Positions 10,968 to 22,788 of a DNA stretch of 64,000 bases are shown here, piece by piece. A program made the position numbers and the translations under genes. Position 1 is the stretch's first letter. The number at the start of each line of letters is the position of its first letter. The notes beneath the pieces are model-generated. The model did no database searches and was not told the DNA's origin. It was given only the letters and a program-made list of their open reading frames with translations. The stretch covers positions 407,166-471,165 of the forward strand of contig MU619240.1 in assembly GCA_025201805.1 (NCBI GenBank). The letters run 5' to 3'. Origin of the DNA: Parasitella parasitica. Its lineage: Eukaryota > Mucoromycota > Mucoromycetes > Mucorales > Mucoraceae.

Positions 10968-12296
10968 ATCTAGCTTCTTTTTTTTTTTTTTTTTCAATCA
11001 ATCCAATGTACTCTTTCTTGTAATATTTTAATTTATAATGTCGTAATAAACCACTCCATATTTTATTCATGTAAAAAAAACTCATTAGATTTGTTTCATT
11101 TCATTGATCTGCCTATTCTTAAAAAGCTCATCTATCACAGTGTTTTCCCGTTTTCGAATGCCTATCTGTAAAACCTTCAGTTTTTCTACAGCAGAAATGC
11201 ATCCCAAGGTTACATTTTTACGCCATTTCCATGATCTATATAGAGACGACCGCGCAATTAAGATTGGAAATGGATGATAAAATCACTTTTTGATGTCAAG
11301 GAGACACGAAATAATCCACAAAAAAAGGGAGCAAATGCCATGCATATTATAATGCGAACATGGATGACAAATAAAATAAAAAAAAAAAAGGGTTTCAGTT
11401 TAATAATTGTGCTAATGTTTAAGTTTAATAAACGTGTTGTTACATGACATGCCACTCGATTTTTTAAAACAAAAAAAAAGCGGTTTAATTCTCAAGTTGA
11501 ATGCATGTCCAAGATAATCGTAGTAACAGATAATTTATCAATCGGCTAGGATATAACATTTGATTGTCTAATTTTTTTAGGATAAATACGCCAAAAAGAA
11601 TGTGCTCGGTCCTGGCTTTTTCCTTCTCAAGCTTTGTTTCCGCTTAAATGGATATCGTATCCTAAAAGGCATGATGGATGGTGATTTATTCATGGCGACG
11701 TTTTTATTGGTAAGGTCTCATTTGATGATCGATTTTGTAATAGAAAATGATTGGCAAGGGTAAACTAAATCATCATTTCAAAATGTGGGTAGGTCCGGCG
11801 AATTTATTGCGGCCAGTTCACATGTATCGTATAAAAAATGATGATCATGGTTGTTTCATATTGAGGGAAGAAAGTTTAAATTGTGCCACTTTCAAAATGG
11901 AAAAGTCTGCGCCAAGTTGGATGTATATATACTATGCAGTTTTTTAAGATTATTCTATCTACACATTCTATACAGTATACGCCAAAATATAATATCAATA
12001 TTTGCAGTTGAAATGTTACATCTGTCATGACTCCAAAAACACATGCAAAGTGAATGTAGTCCCTCGACCCATTTTTTGTATTTCTCCTTTCTTTAAAGCA
12101 GGCTGTGGGGTGTATCTACTGGAATGTGCTAGCAAATAGAGTGGGTTTGCAAAGCTGAGCACGCAGCAAAAATTCAGAAATAATTAATTTTTTTTGCTTC
12201 TACCTTTTAGCTACAGTTTTTCATTGTTATTACCACTTGTATATTCTTCATAACAAAGAAAACAAATACAAACATACATACATACATACATACATA
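10968..12296. other. Intergenic region with CATA microsatellite at its end
   Basis: About 1.3 kb, AT-rich, with several A and T homopolymers. Short frames near 11258-11455 (minus) and 11747-11947 (plus) have no coding character. A run of six CATA units (12271-12295) ends directly at the start codon of the RING gene. Confidence 0.5.
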
Positions 12297-13751
12297 ATGG
12301 GACAAAGACAATCTTCGCCAAGACAAGATAACACTGGCAACAACAGCAGCAGTGATAATAGCAATGATACCAGCGAAAATGCGACCAGACGTGGGAGAAT
12401 ATTTCGACCTAGTGCCAGGCTGAATGTCGAAAGAAACAACCCGCTTTCGAGAGAATTGAATGATAATCAAAGACGAAGTGAAAGGCGAACTAGAAGAGCT
12501 CGTATACGAGAAGAACAGCTTAACAGTGTTCAGCAGCAACCGCCACGGGGAGAACACCATGCCGAAGAAGATAGTATTGCTACGCTAATGTCCACAGTTA
12601 CAGAAGCTATTGAGGCTGCTGCTGCAATTGCTCCAACCATACGAAGTAGACAGACCGCAGTACCAACAAATACATCAGATATGATTATCGATACGGCTTC
12701 TAGTGCATCAGAAGGAACAGCAGAATCAACAGCTAGTCCGTTTTCTCGAATGATTGCTCAAGTGATAAGTGAAGCAGTCGTTGCATCTTTTCGTAATGGC
12801 CAAATACCATCAGCTGTACCAGAAAGTTTGCAAACTAGTAATGTAAGACAACAATTAACTATGCATTTATCACCAGAGTTATTTCGCCAACTGGAGCCTG
12901 AGAGTACCGAAGATTCATTTATGCGATTCATGAGATTACCGGTTATAGTCACCAGCGTATCAACAGCATCCACTGAAGAAAATGATGGTGATACTACTAG
13001 TAGCTTACCCAACAATAGAACCCCTGCAAATAATATAACTGGCAGTACAGCAACAACAACATTTCCAAGATCAGTAGCTAGTACAGCCGTAAATGCAGAT
13101 GGTGAGGCACCTACACTAACGGAAGGCGAAAGCGAGATTACTCGTGTCATGATGTTAATGGTTTTTTTATATGGACCAAGATCTGTCAACCAACAAGCCA
13201 ATGCTGATAATAATAATCAATCGCCACTTGATGCTTTCAATAATACCAACGAAGCTCCACCGAGACAAGGTACAAGATCAAGTTCGAGAATTAGAGAAAG
13301 ACGACAAAGACAGCAAGAGGAACAGCAATCTCAGGAATCAACTCAAACCATACCGTCAACAACAGGAGGTCAATGGACAGTGTACATTTTAAGTGGCAAT
13401 AGTATAGAGAATGTAATGAACGACAGTCCTTCCTACGAGGAACTACTTGATCTAGCTGCATTAATAGGGCCTGCCAGACGACCTACAGTCAGCCAAGAGG
13501 CAATTGACAATTACGTCCCAATTGTGAAATATACCCAACAAGTAAAACAAACTATCCTTGGAAATTCAGAAGGGTGTCAGGTTTGTTTGAATAACTACCA
13601 ATCAGAGGACGATGTCCGTGTTCTTGCGTGTCACCATGGGTTTCACAAAGATTGTATTGATAAATGGTTAACTGAGGGTCAAAATCAATGTCCACTCTGC
13701 CGCGGTGTACCAATCCCTATAGACGCAACACCACCAACCACAAATGATTAG
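12297..13751 (+). CDS. RING-H2 E3 ubiquitin ligase with N-myristoylation motif
   Basis: 484 residues in one exon, started at the ATG at 12297 because the frame upstream is CATA repeat. The C-terminal RING-H2 finger (about 425-467) reads CQVCLNNYQSEDD, then CHHGFHKDCIDKWL, then QCPLCRG, with all eight zinc ligands in C3H2C3 order. Proteins of this type recruit E2 enzymes and transfer ubiquitin to targets. The N-terminus MGQRQSS fits the myristoylation consensus (Gly2, Ser6), so the ligase is probably membrane anchored after Met removal. The roughly 400 residues between are disordered, rich in Asn, Ser, Thr and Gln, with an Arg-rich cluster near residue 60 and another near 335-350. I cannot assign a specific orthologue or substrate. 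Confidence 0.85.
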   Translation: MGQRQSSPRQDNTGNNSSSDNSNDTSENATRRGRIFRPSARLNVERNNPLSRELNDNQRRSERRTRRARIREEQLNSVQQQPPRGEHHAEEDSIATLMSTVTEAIEAAAAIAPTIRSRQTAVPTNTSDMIIDTASSASEGTAESTASPFSRMIAQVISEAVVASFRNGQIPSAVPESLQTSNVRQQLTMHLSPELFRQLEPESTEDSFMRFMRLPVIVTSVSTASTEENDGDTTSSLPNNRTPANNITGSTATTTFPRSVASTAVNADGEAPTLTEGESEITRVMMLMVFLYGPRSVNQQANADNNNQSPLDAFNNTNEAPPRQGTRSSSRIRERRQRQQEEQQSQESTQTIPSTTGGQWTVYILSGNSIENVMNDSPSYEELLDLAALIGPARRPTVSQEAIDNYVPIVKYTQQVKQTILGNSEGCQVCLNNYQSEDDVRVLACHHGFHKDCIDKWLTEGQNQCPLCRGVPIPIDATPPTTND

Positions 13752-13912
13752 AGAAACAAAGAGAAAAGAAAAAAAGAAGTTGGCCTCTAAATTTTCTATT
13801 ATAAATAGATGGAGGGGCCGCTTCCTTCTTTTTTGTCAAAAATAAAAAAATTTTAAAAATTCAGAATACCCTTTCTCCTCTCTCTGCTTTGCATAATTTC
13901 TCAACATCAAAA

Positions 13913-14401
13913 ATGCTACTAATCCAGCCACTCAAAATTGATGAAATAAACATTGTCATCAACGATTTGGATGAGGACGAAGCTGAACAGTCAAACCAGC
14001 AACCAACTCAATTCTCTGCGCAATTGCCGCCTCAGCCCCAAATTTCATTATCATTGCCACAACCATCACACAATACTTCATTACCATCACCAATCGACTT
14101 TATCGATGATGATGAATTGCTAGCCATTCTAGGATTACCAGTTTCTGCCTCATCAAGCACCACTTCTACGACTGTCAACTCACCTGTCAATGAATTATCA
14201 CTATTAGATTGGGAAGATATGCCCGAATTATCCGAAGGTGAAGAAGATTATCCTTCTGTCGAGCCACTTCAGCTTTCAACAAACAAACGAAAGCTTGAGG
14301 AAGACATTTTTGCTCAGTATGATTTTGAAGAAACTAATCCATACACTAAAAAATTGTGTAAACAATCATTATCACAAAACCCCTGTATTCAACCTTGCTA
14401 A
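13913..14401 (+). CDS. Small acidic low-complexity protein, unknown function
   Basis: 162 residues from the ATG at 13913; the frame extends a few codons upstream but with no ATG. The sequence is strongly acidic and proline/glutamine-rich. Two short acidic/hydrophobic segments stand out: FIDDDELLAILGLPVS (about 63-78) and LSLLDWEDMPELSEGEEDY (about 95-115). Both look like acidic amphipathic activation or docking motifs, with PEST-like character, followed by a basic KRKLEED patch that could act as a nuclear signal. A transcriptional co-regulator or a short-lived regulatory protein is possible, but this is inference only. The 161 bp between the RING stop and this ATG contains a CT-rich promoter-like tract. 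Confidence 0.6.
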   Translation: MLLIQPLKIDEINIVINDLDEDEAEQSNQQPTQFSAQLPPQPQISLSLPQPSHNTSLPSPIDFIDDDELLAILGLPVSASSSTTSTTVNSPVNELSLLDWEDMPELSEGEEDYPSVEPLQLSTNKRKLEEDIFAQYDFEETNPYTKKLCKQSLSQNPCIQPC

Positions 14402-14429
14402 GAAAAAAAAAGAAAATGATTAGTATATT

Positions 14430-14445
14430 CCCCCCCCCCCCCCCC
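14430..14445. repeat. C16 homopolymer followed by T-run
   Basis: Sixteen consecutive C bases followed after seven bases by a long T-run (about 14452-14465), 30 bp downstream of the acidic protein's stop codon, presumably in its 3' UTR. The exact length is prone to sequencing error. Confidence 0.9.
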
Positions 14446-15085
14446 TAAGTTTTTTTTTTTTTTTTGTCAAATGTAAAGTAGTGTAAATAATAGATAGTAT
14501 AAGTGTATCATTTCTACAACTAAAATAAATTAACTTTTTTCCCATTGTCCCATATATATTACATTATTATGTAATGTAGCCAATGACTAATACTTCATAT
14601 AGCTCTTGCAAGTTATAAAAACCTAGATGGACAAGTTTCTTTTTTGTTTCTTTTCCATTTAAAGTAACTTGGTCTAACCTACTTTTGGTAATAATTTTGA
14701 CAGTTTATTCCCCGATTTGGTTAGATTGCGCCGATCTCTTTTTTCAGGGATCAGTTTTCATGTCCCTATTAATGTACCGAAATTGAATTTCCGTTAGAAC
14801 CTATTACAAAAAAAAACTGTTACTCTCTCAAAATTTGAGCTTTGACTACGTAAATACAACCTTCAGCGAAGGGATTAAAATTTTTGAGGCCTCATTATAC
14901 ATTTGGAATTCCATATAAGTTTTTAATTCTATTTTTACAAAAATAGATGACCCATATAAACAAAGAAAAAGGTGACTCGGCATCTTGGAGAGTGAGAATA
15001 AAATTGCGTCGCCCTCCGTCTCCATCTCCTCGCATATCATATCACATAATATATAACATATCGTTTCAATATCAAACGTTAGCAA
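14446..15085. other. Intergenic region
   Basis: About 640 bp between two plus-strand genes. It is AT-rich and I see no gene; the CT-rich stretch at about 15008-15035 is probably the core promoter of the following ankyrin gene. Confidence 0.4.
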
Positions 15086-16087
15086 ATGTCGACTATTTAT
15101 CAAGCAGCATACGAGGGGAAATTGTTTGTCGTTCAGCAAATGATTGAAAAAGACAAAACATTAATCAACTCCTTTGACGAAGTATGTAAAAAGTAAAAAA
15201 ATTAATTTCTGTATTATACAACTCTTTTTTTTTTTGGTTGTATGATATAGGATGGACGTAATGCTCTTCATTGGGCAGCTTCAGGAGGATATGCAGATAT
15301 TGTGCAGTACTTGATTAAAATGGGAGCCATTGTAAACAGCCAAGATAAAGAGGTAAATAACTGACACGTAGGTAATCGTGCAGTTTTTAATTTATCCTTC
15401 AATATGGAATATTTATAAAGGCTCAATGGACACCATTGATGATTGCTGGTATGTAATATACAAATTTGAAAAGCACAAAAAGAAAACAGTGTTGGATGTT
15501 TCATACCACTCAAACTATAGCTTCTGCTGGACATTTGGAAGTTGCCAAATTATTATTGCAGAATAAAGCAGATCCAGTCTTAGAAAATGAGACAAAGCAA
15601 ACTGCTTTGTAAGTCAAAGGTGCGAGATAAATTCGTATTCATTCTCACCTGCTGATGTTTAGACATTATGCTGCGTCCAAGAATAGAACTGAGGTGAGTT
15701 TACACCTTCAAGCTTTACTTTCATTCCATTGCTAAATCATTGCTGACAGATTGCCGAATTGTTGATTGAATACCAGGCATCCGTAAATCACTTGAACAAA
15801 TACAAACAAACGCCGTTGTAAGCATTCTAATTTATTACATGTGATTATGATAAAAATCAAACGTTTTCAACAGACATCAAGCTGCCTCTAAAGGCCACAT
15901 CAAGATTATCCAGCTGTTATTAGCTACAAAAGCAAGGGTCAACCCTAAAGACTCTCAAGGTAACACACCTTTGCACTATGCATGTGAAGAAGGACAACGT
16001 GATTGCGCTCTACTCTTGATCGAAAATAATGGTAACTTGGATGCGCTTAATACAGACGGAAAATCACCTACTAGTTTTTTGCATTAA
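15086..16087 (+). CDS. PSMD10: Gankyrin/Nas6-like ankyrin-repeat proteasome assembly chaperone
   Basis: Seven exons (15086-15181, 15251-15352, 15421-15448, 15521-15608, 15663-15693, 15750-15817, 15874-16087) join in frame into 208 residues, slightly shorter than yeast Nas6 and human gankyrin (about 226-228). The whole protein is ankyrin repeats: DGRNALHWAASGGYADIVQY, ASAGHLEVAKLLL, HYAASKNRTEIAELLI, LHQAASKGHIKIIQLLL and GNTPLHYACEEGQRDCALLL. Family members bind the C-terminal domain of the Rpt3 ATPase during assembly of the 19S regulatory particle. The repeat count and spacing, DGRNALHWAASGG and the final DGKSPTSFL fit gankyrin better than generic ankyrin proteins. Another small ankyrin protein remains possible. 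No single exon exceeds 214 bases, so the gene is hidden from a simple ORF scan. Confidence 0.8.
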
Positions 16088-16130
16088 TTTTGCGGACCTT
16101 TTTTTTTGTTTTTTTACTTGAAATTAAAAC

Positions 16131-17260
16131 GAGATGTCTACTTTTAACATGAGAGATGAATACGTGTATCATTTCAAAGTGATGGACAAGACTCCTAAAT
16201 CTGAATCTATGGAAATTGGGACTGTTCAGAATGATTCATACGACACAGCCGGTGTGGAACGGTATTATCGGGGTTAACAGAACTCGACATGAAGGCTTCC
16301 GCCAAGATATTTTCATGAGAGATGAAGCATCAGATACATGTACTAAAGAATCGAAGATACCAAATCAAAACCATCGTCTGTAAAAAAATCTAATATAAAA
16401 ACTCGATCAGCAAATAGTATTTCTGCCGAAAACAAAAAAAAAGCTGGAATTGTTAGAAGAACAGCTCAACATTATGTGAAGCTCTTTAGAGATGATGAAG
16501 AGAAGCGTTTGCCTAGCTCAAGAAAACTTTGTACACAAAACTTGAACTGCGATATCCCAACTTTCTCTGTGACCTTTACGAAGAAAAACCGAAATCTGTT
16601 TTTTGGGAAGCAAGTGATTCATTACTCCAAGTATATCCTGAAATTAAACCAATTTCTCTTTCTGATCTTTACAAATATCTGATCCAGCAGGCATCATTGA
16701 CACTTAAAAAGCTAGAACATACAGTAATTGCGGGAGCTGCTCTTAATAATCTAACGCCACGCAGAGAAAGAGTTTTTAAATAAAAATATGATACAAATAT
16801 GAGTTGGAACAATAACTGTGTTTTTATTGATGACATACACATCCGTAAACACTTTGGCAGATCAAAGTTAGGAATACCTACCAAGACATTACTTCTTCAA
16901 ACAGAGGTATCACTATGGCTATTATTGGCGCTATTTGTGAAGAAGGGGTAATTGATTTAATTTTGCGGAAAATTAAGGCAGTTCACAAAAAAGCTATCTG
17001 TTCCAAAAAGAGATACTGAAGCTGAAGTCGTTCAGGTAAATGCTAGAGTTGGTACGCATAGGGAGCATTTCCTTGAATTTTTTAGTAGCATTATGGATAT
17101 GTCGGATCAAGATGGGATGGAGGTTACCTGGTTATGGATAATGCAGCCATTTATAAAGTGGACGAATTTTAAAAATTGTGGCTATAAAACTACACATTTG
17201 CCCTCCTATTCACCATTTTTAAATTTATAGAGTTGGTCTGGTCAAAAAATCAAATTAAAT
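16131..17260 (+). pseudogene. Relic of an IS630/Tc1-type transposase
   Basis: Broken frames line up with the transposases common in Mucoralean genomes. An N-terminal helix-turn-helix-like part reads RRTAQHYVKLFRDDEE, followed after a frameshift by YPEIKPISLSDLYKYLIQ and ASLTLKKLEHTV. After a stop, NCVFIDDIHIRKHFGRSKLG carries the first DDE aspartate region, then AIIGAICEEGVIDLILRK, THREHFLEFFSSIMDM, YLVMDNAAIYKVDEF (second Asp) and THLPPYSPFLNL. At least three stops or frame changes interrupt it, and the last catalytic Glu region ends at a stop. It cannot make an active enzyme. I could not find convincing terminal inverted repeats. Confidence 0.8.
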
Positions 17261-20200
17261 ACTATGAATAGTGATTGTTTAAGACATTTTTATTCATTTT
17301 TGGTAGATGTTTGGCTCTCGAGCCAATTCTTTCGTTTTATGAAAAAGTACATTGATACAATATATATCCTCTGCGCATAACACAGAAAACACCAAATTTC
17401 ATACAAAAAATGTATAAAAGCACATATACTTTTGCATAAAGAACAAACCAAACCATGATTTATCCTCATCTGACGACGCCATATATATATACTTTATTTT
17501 TATTAGGTGATACATATCAAAACTTTTCTGAAAAAAAAATTTTCTAATTCTTTTTCGTGACAAAATATGCTTATAGAGTACTACTTTTACCAAATACTCT
17601 GTAATAATAGTGTATCATGTCTGGCTATATTACTAATGTTTTGAGAGATACATTCTTCTCTCGATTTTTTGTACATGAACACTTTCAGTAGTCCATACTA
17701 ATGAGAACAGCTTGTTCCTTACTGTTTTTTGCAGTATTGTCTTTGAACTAAAGTAAAAATTAGATGCTTCTTAATCAAAACTTCATTTTTTTGAGGGAAG
17801 ATTGTCCCCTAGACACCCTACTATCGGCCCTAATAAAGATATACTCTTCAGGTTTCCCTCAATTTCTACTCGTTGATAATTGATAGTGTTGTCCTGAAGA
17901 ACCGTAATGTTGTGTACAAAGGATATAAGAAAATAATTTGGTAAAAAATATACAATTTAACATATATAAAATAGAGCTTTACAAGAACACGGCAAAATAA
18001 ACACAATCCAGCGAGTAATAGAGTGTATAAATGCTTTGTTTGGTTTTGTAATTCCCATTCAAGTTTCCAATTTTTGAGAAGTCGGCGTTAAATCAAGTAT
18101 ATCTCATTTTCAATAACTGATTAAAAATATATAGAAGCTTTAGAAAACTGTGAAAAAAAATATGTGCGTATGCAACAAAGCGTGAAATAAATGGTCATGT
18201 ATTTTGATTTGAAATAAGAGCTCTTTCAATAGAGTAAATCATGTTGAAAGTCGGGCGAAATAGCTTGAATCAACCAAATTAGGAGATTCGAAATCCAAAA
18301 AAGGCGATTTTTTAAGCTGTACACTCCGTTCTAATTAATTAATAATATGTTGAAAGTAAAATCAGACAAAAAGACCAATAACTTTTTTGATAAGAGCATG
18401 TCATTCTTTTTACACTACATTATTTCTAATTATAATGATTAAACATTGAACTTTGTAGTATATATATAATTTACTTATTTGTTGTACATCAGTAGCTTAT
18501 TTATTCGATTGTATACGGTACAAAAAATTACCAATCAAGTAATTGCTTAATCTTGAGCCTCATCTCCCAATTGGGCGGAGAAGATCTAATAAAAGCGTTT
18601 TAAACTGTGAATCATTTTAAAAGTGTGCGATTTCAAGATAACCTACAAAAAGAAACAACTTCGTATGAATTTCAGATAGAAGTAGAATAAAAAGTGTATA
18701 GTTAGTTGAGACGATGAATCAAATGCTAAAACTCTTACATCAAGTGTTTTAACGCTCCTAGAATATCATATGCATAATAAGTATCTGATAAAACATGTAA
18801 CATAGTCTGTCTCATCAATCTGTTCTGAAAGTCAATTTAAAATATGTGAAATTATATTGTACAAAGCCCCTCCCTTCTTTTTCTGGTATAGAAAGTTGAT
18901 CATTTACCGTTTTTATACCAAACTTTGTACCAATTTAAACTCTTTCTATACAACTATTCTTTGTTATGATGAATACATGTTTGATATTGTTTACAAAACT
19001 TGCGAACAATGAAAATGACCTGATTTCCAATACCTGCATATACAAACATGCAGAATATCTGAGAAGCATGTTACAATGCAAGATATTGAGTATAACGTAG
19101 GGTTACAATACTAAACATAAGAAATGTGAATTGATTTACATTAAAACGTTTAAATTTTGAATAATTACTACAAAAAAATCTGTATAAGATATAAAAACGA
19201 GGGATCATTCACATAAAGTGAAATATAGGATATTACTACAATCCGGATCCAGACTGAACATGTGTACACCTGCATGCACAAAGAAAAACTGTTTGTTTAT
19301 ATACACATTTGTGTTATGTGTACATTCTGCCTTTATAAATGATAACTATTTGCCACTCATTTTCATTTTCTGTTTCCGTGGGATAAACAGTAAACTTATT
19401 ATCAGTACTTAAGGATACAGAAAGCAAGCATTTCTTTTGATTTTTTCTTTTCGTATATCAATATTTCTTTGGCAAAAGAAATGAAAAACCTTATATCACA
19501 TAAACTTTTTCATAAGAAAAGATTAATCGATTAGCACATTACAATTTATTTTATGTGCACTATGGCAAAATTCAAACTTGGCGACGATCCCCGAGATTTG
19601 AAGCTGCTTTTCCGATTGACGATCTTTTTGTGATATAAATGTACTAAGCATAACACAGAAAATAAAACAATTTATAAATGGTGATACAGAAGAAACTTTA
19701 TATACAAGATAAGGTTTGCGAAAAAAAATATTAAAAACTGGACTCATTATCTGGTATTCTTTGAATGTAAATAGATAATGAGAAGACCTCTTCGGGTTAA
19801 TATATTCACGATATACCCAAAATACAGAAAAACAAGAGGGACAAAATGTGTTTTTATCTATTTGTGTGTATTTGTGGCTGAACCGAGGGAGAGTGTCCAT
19901 TATCTCTACCTTGCTCCCCTTCCCCCTCTCTCACTTCTCCCCCATTTTTCTGCAAAAAAAGAATAAAACCTCGATCAATGAATACTCTCTCTCTCTATTT
20001 TTTTTGCCCCTTTTTATATCTTTATGTTGTAAATGTGTACGTTATTTGTCCTCTCCTGAAGGAATTTGGATATTAATAAGTAACAAAGTGAATGATGATT
20101 GGATGAAATCTACATCATCGTCGTCATTTTACTACAAATCGAAGAGTTGGGCCCAAGGTGACCCGCATTTACATTTGTGAAACTCTCTCTACGTCATGGA

Positions 20201-20345
20201 CAACTCCGATTATTATTATATCAAGTATTTCCTGGTTTGGCCCCTTAAAAAATACATAAATAAGAAAAATTTTATAATTGAACAAAGCAGATTTGCTCTT
20301 CCTTTTTCTTTCTTCCCATCCAATTCACAAAATAAAACAAATACA
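17261..20345. other. 3 kb AT-rich gene desert and promoter of the Con7-like gene
   Basis: No supported coding region on either strand. The interval is very AT-rich with short palindromic stretches, e.g. an imperfect one around 18885-18960. The last 500 bp changes character: C/T-rich tracts at about 19910-19945 and 19985-20015 and longer open stretches suggest an extended 5' UTR or promoter of the zinc-finger gene. Parts may be decayed flank of the adjacent transposase relic. Confidence 0.4.
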
Positions 20346-21404
20346 ATGGCACAACCCACCACAGCAACATCTTCTACTACATTTAATCACTACACAGATC
20401 AAGCATCTCTGTTGGAAAGAAGACAACAAAATGCCCCATTTCTGCAGCAATTGGAGTTGCCATCGTTACCACCCTTATCACAATTATTGACATCTGATAC
20501 TGGTTCAAATAAAGATCAGCCAATGCCAAACACACAAGCAGCAACAGAAGCAGCCATTGCAGCAGCTACCGCAGTGACAGCATCCATGATCACATCTACA
20601 ACCCAACCCATCATTCAAGAAACATTTTTACCCAGCCATTCTCAAAAGAATACAAACACTAATTTACTGTATGGCTTTCATCAACAAACTGCAACATCGA
20701 CATCTCCTATCTTGACATCTAATGCGCTTTTAAACGATTCGGTGGCTATATTCCCTACTACAACAGACACTACATTAGATCAGTCATTAATGGCCAGTAA
20801 TCATCACTTTTTGGATTCACAACAACAAATGTTCAATGCAGCAGCAGCAGTAGCAGCAGCTACCGCGGGCCTGACCGATCCACATGCAGTGAATCCAACC
20901 ATGGGTATGCCACCTTCTTTTATGGAGAGACAAAGACAATCGTCAGTATCATCCACATCATCTGATAAAGTATATTCATTTGTAGCTATTCCTGGTACCA
21001 ACCAAAGAAAGAGACCACGCAGACGATATGACGAAATTGAAAGACTTTATCACTGTAATTGGCCCGGATGTACAAAGGCCTATGGTACTTTGAACCATTT
21101 AAATGCACATGTGAGCATGCAACAACATGTAAGTCTTTTTTTCTTCTGTAAAATGTATAGCAATACCTAACATTTCCTTGATTTTCAGGGACCTAAACGT
21201 CATCCTACTGAATTCAAAGAAATGCGTAAAGAATGGAGACGTCAAAAGAAAGAAAGAGATGCAGCAAAGAAATCAGCCGAACAAGCTTATCGTAACCAGC
21301 AAGAATCAATGATGCAGCAACAGCAACAACAGCATCAAACAATCCCTTTTGCTTTCCAACAGTCTTTCATCCCGAACAATATGGCTCTTGGTAATTTCTA
21401 TTAA
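20346..21404 (+). CDS. CON7: Con7-like C2H2 zinc-finger transcription factor
   Basis: Two exons (20346-21128, 21189-21404) give 332 residues. The DNA-binding core is KRPRRRYDEIERLYHCNWPG followed by CTKAYGTLNHLNAHVSMQQH and then GPKRHPTEFKEMRKEWRRQK. It is one C2H2 finger (C-X4-C-X12-H-X5-H) with basic flanks, the arrangement of the Con7 family, which in ascomycetes controls morphogenesis and cell-wall genes. The last zinc-binding His is the final codon of exon 1, so splicing joins the finger to its basic arm. The N-terminal 220 residues are Gln/Ala/Thr-rich with poly-Ala and look like an activation region, and the C-terminus has a Gln tract. The start at 20346 follows a clear CT-rich leader; an upstream in-frame extension to 20196 lacks coding character. 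Confidence 0.85.
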
Positions 21405-22788
21405 AAAAATGAAAAACTGGTTTTTTTTCTATGTATACAACATCCACTTTCTGTACATTTTCTTGCGTTTCAAAGCAAGGAGAAATCTATAAAAAAGAAG
21501 GGAGTCTTTTCGGCAAAACAAACATTGCAAACACAAAGAACTCACTTTTCCCCTCGACCCCCCCCCCTATATCTATTACTTGTATATTTCCTTCAAAATC
21601 ACGCTTCTTTTTTTTATTGTTGACTCTCCTTGAATATCATGAAAAACAAAATAAAAATACAATATTTGCACCATGATTCAAGTACATTTTCTCACAAACA
21701 TCTTGTATTACTTGAACACAAGCTGAAAGTTCTACCAAAAGAAGGATCAGTGGTATCAGTTTTTCTGAAAAAGACAAGATGACGTTTTTTATTAATGTTG
21801 TACACTTTTACTCCCTCCAGATGAAACTATTTGTATTTTACTTCTGTGCAGCATTTAAAATAAAAGATCTGAGTTACTCCGTTGGGCATATATCAATATT
21901 GGTTTTTATAAGTTGTAGATACACAGTTCAGGGCAAAAGAAATTGGACAGTTACGTAGCATCAGAAAGCTTAGGTTACAACTTTAGTTATTTGTAAAAAC
22001 ACCATTATTTTATTGTATAAGATAAGACGAGCTGGTTGCCCCGCCCACTCTGGTGATTTTTGCACCTTCATGGGGTTCATCTCGCTCCGCGAGGATGCGA
22101 GTCTCCAAAATAAATGAAATTTTATTGTTTTCAAGTGTATATGTTGCATCCATAGAACTCCATACTTACCACTCAATTGTCACGGCAGCAGTTCCTGATC
22201 GAATCCAAGATTAAATATTACCGATTATTCTGTAAAAAAAAGGCAATCATAGAATATCTTGCACATAAGTTTTTTGTATCCATAGAATAACCACCGTTAC
22301 CATAATGTTTCAATTTAGTTGTCATGGCAACCGTCCCTGATCGGATCTAAGGTTAAATGTCACCGGCAAATATATATTAAATAGAAATGTATTGCATAGG
22401 AAACCTCTTCAACAATGCATTTAAGCTGCCTCTACTGCATTGACAAGCAAAGTGTGCTAAAATTTAAATCCAACAAAAAAAAAAGAATACTCTTACTTAG
22501 AATGAGCAATGTTCGGTAACATTATACGACTTTAGGTATTTTTACAACATGACACTTGTCTTTAAGACGTAGAATCATGGTTCATCATGAGAGCGAGTGA
22601 ACCAATTACCAAGAGCAAATTAAAATCACCAGCGTCTACACAATAAGCAAACAAATATATAGACCTTTTTTATTTATGAGAAACAGAATAAAGAAAGGGT
22701 AATAAGAAAAGAAATAGAGAGAAAAACAAGGGAAAAGAACAAATAAAATGTACAAAAAAGAGTGCGATTTTCTTCTTGTATCTTAAGT
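21405..22788. other. Intergenic region between convergent genes
   Basis: About 1.4 kb holding the 3' UTRs of the Con7-like gene and NSA2. It includes a C9 run near 21560, a segment near 21928-21960 resembling a Tc1-type terminus (GGGCAAAAGAAATTGGACAG), and a diverged direct duplication listed separately. No gene seen. Confidence 0.4.
22149..22364. repeat. Diverged direct duplication, about 75-87 bp units
   Basis: Copy 1 (22149-22223) and copy 2 (22278-22364) share the order ATCCATAGAA, TTACCA, CAATT-GTCA(C/T)GGCA, (T/C)CCTGATCG(A/G)ATC, AAG(A/G)TTAAAT and ACCG. Both have the same orientation and are separated by 54 bp. It may be part of a decayed mobile element. Confidence 0.6.
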
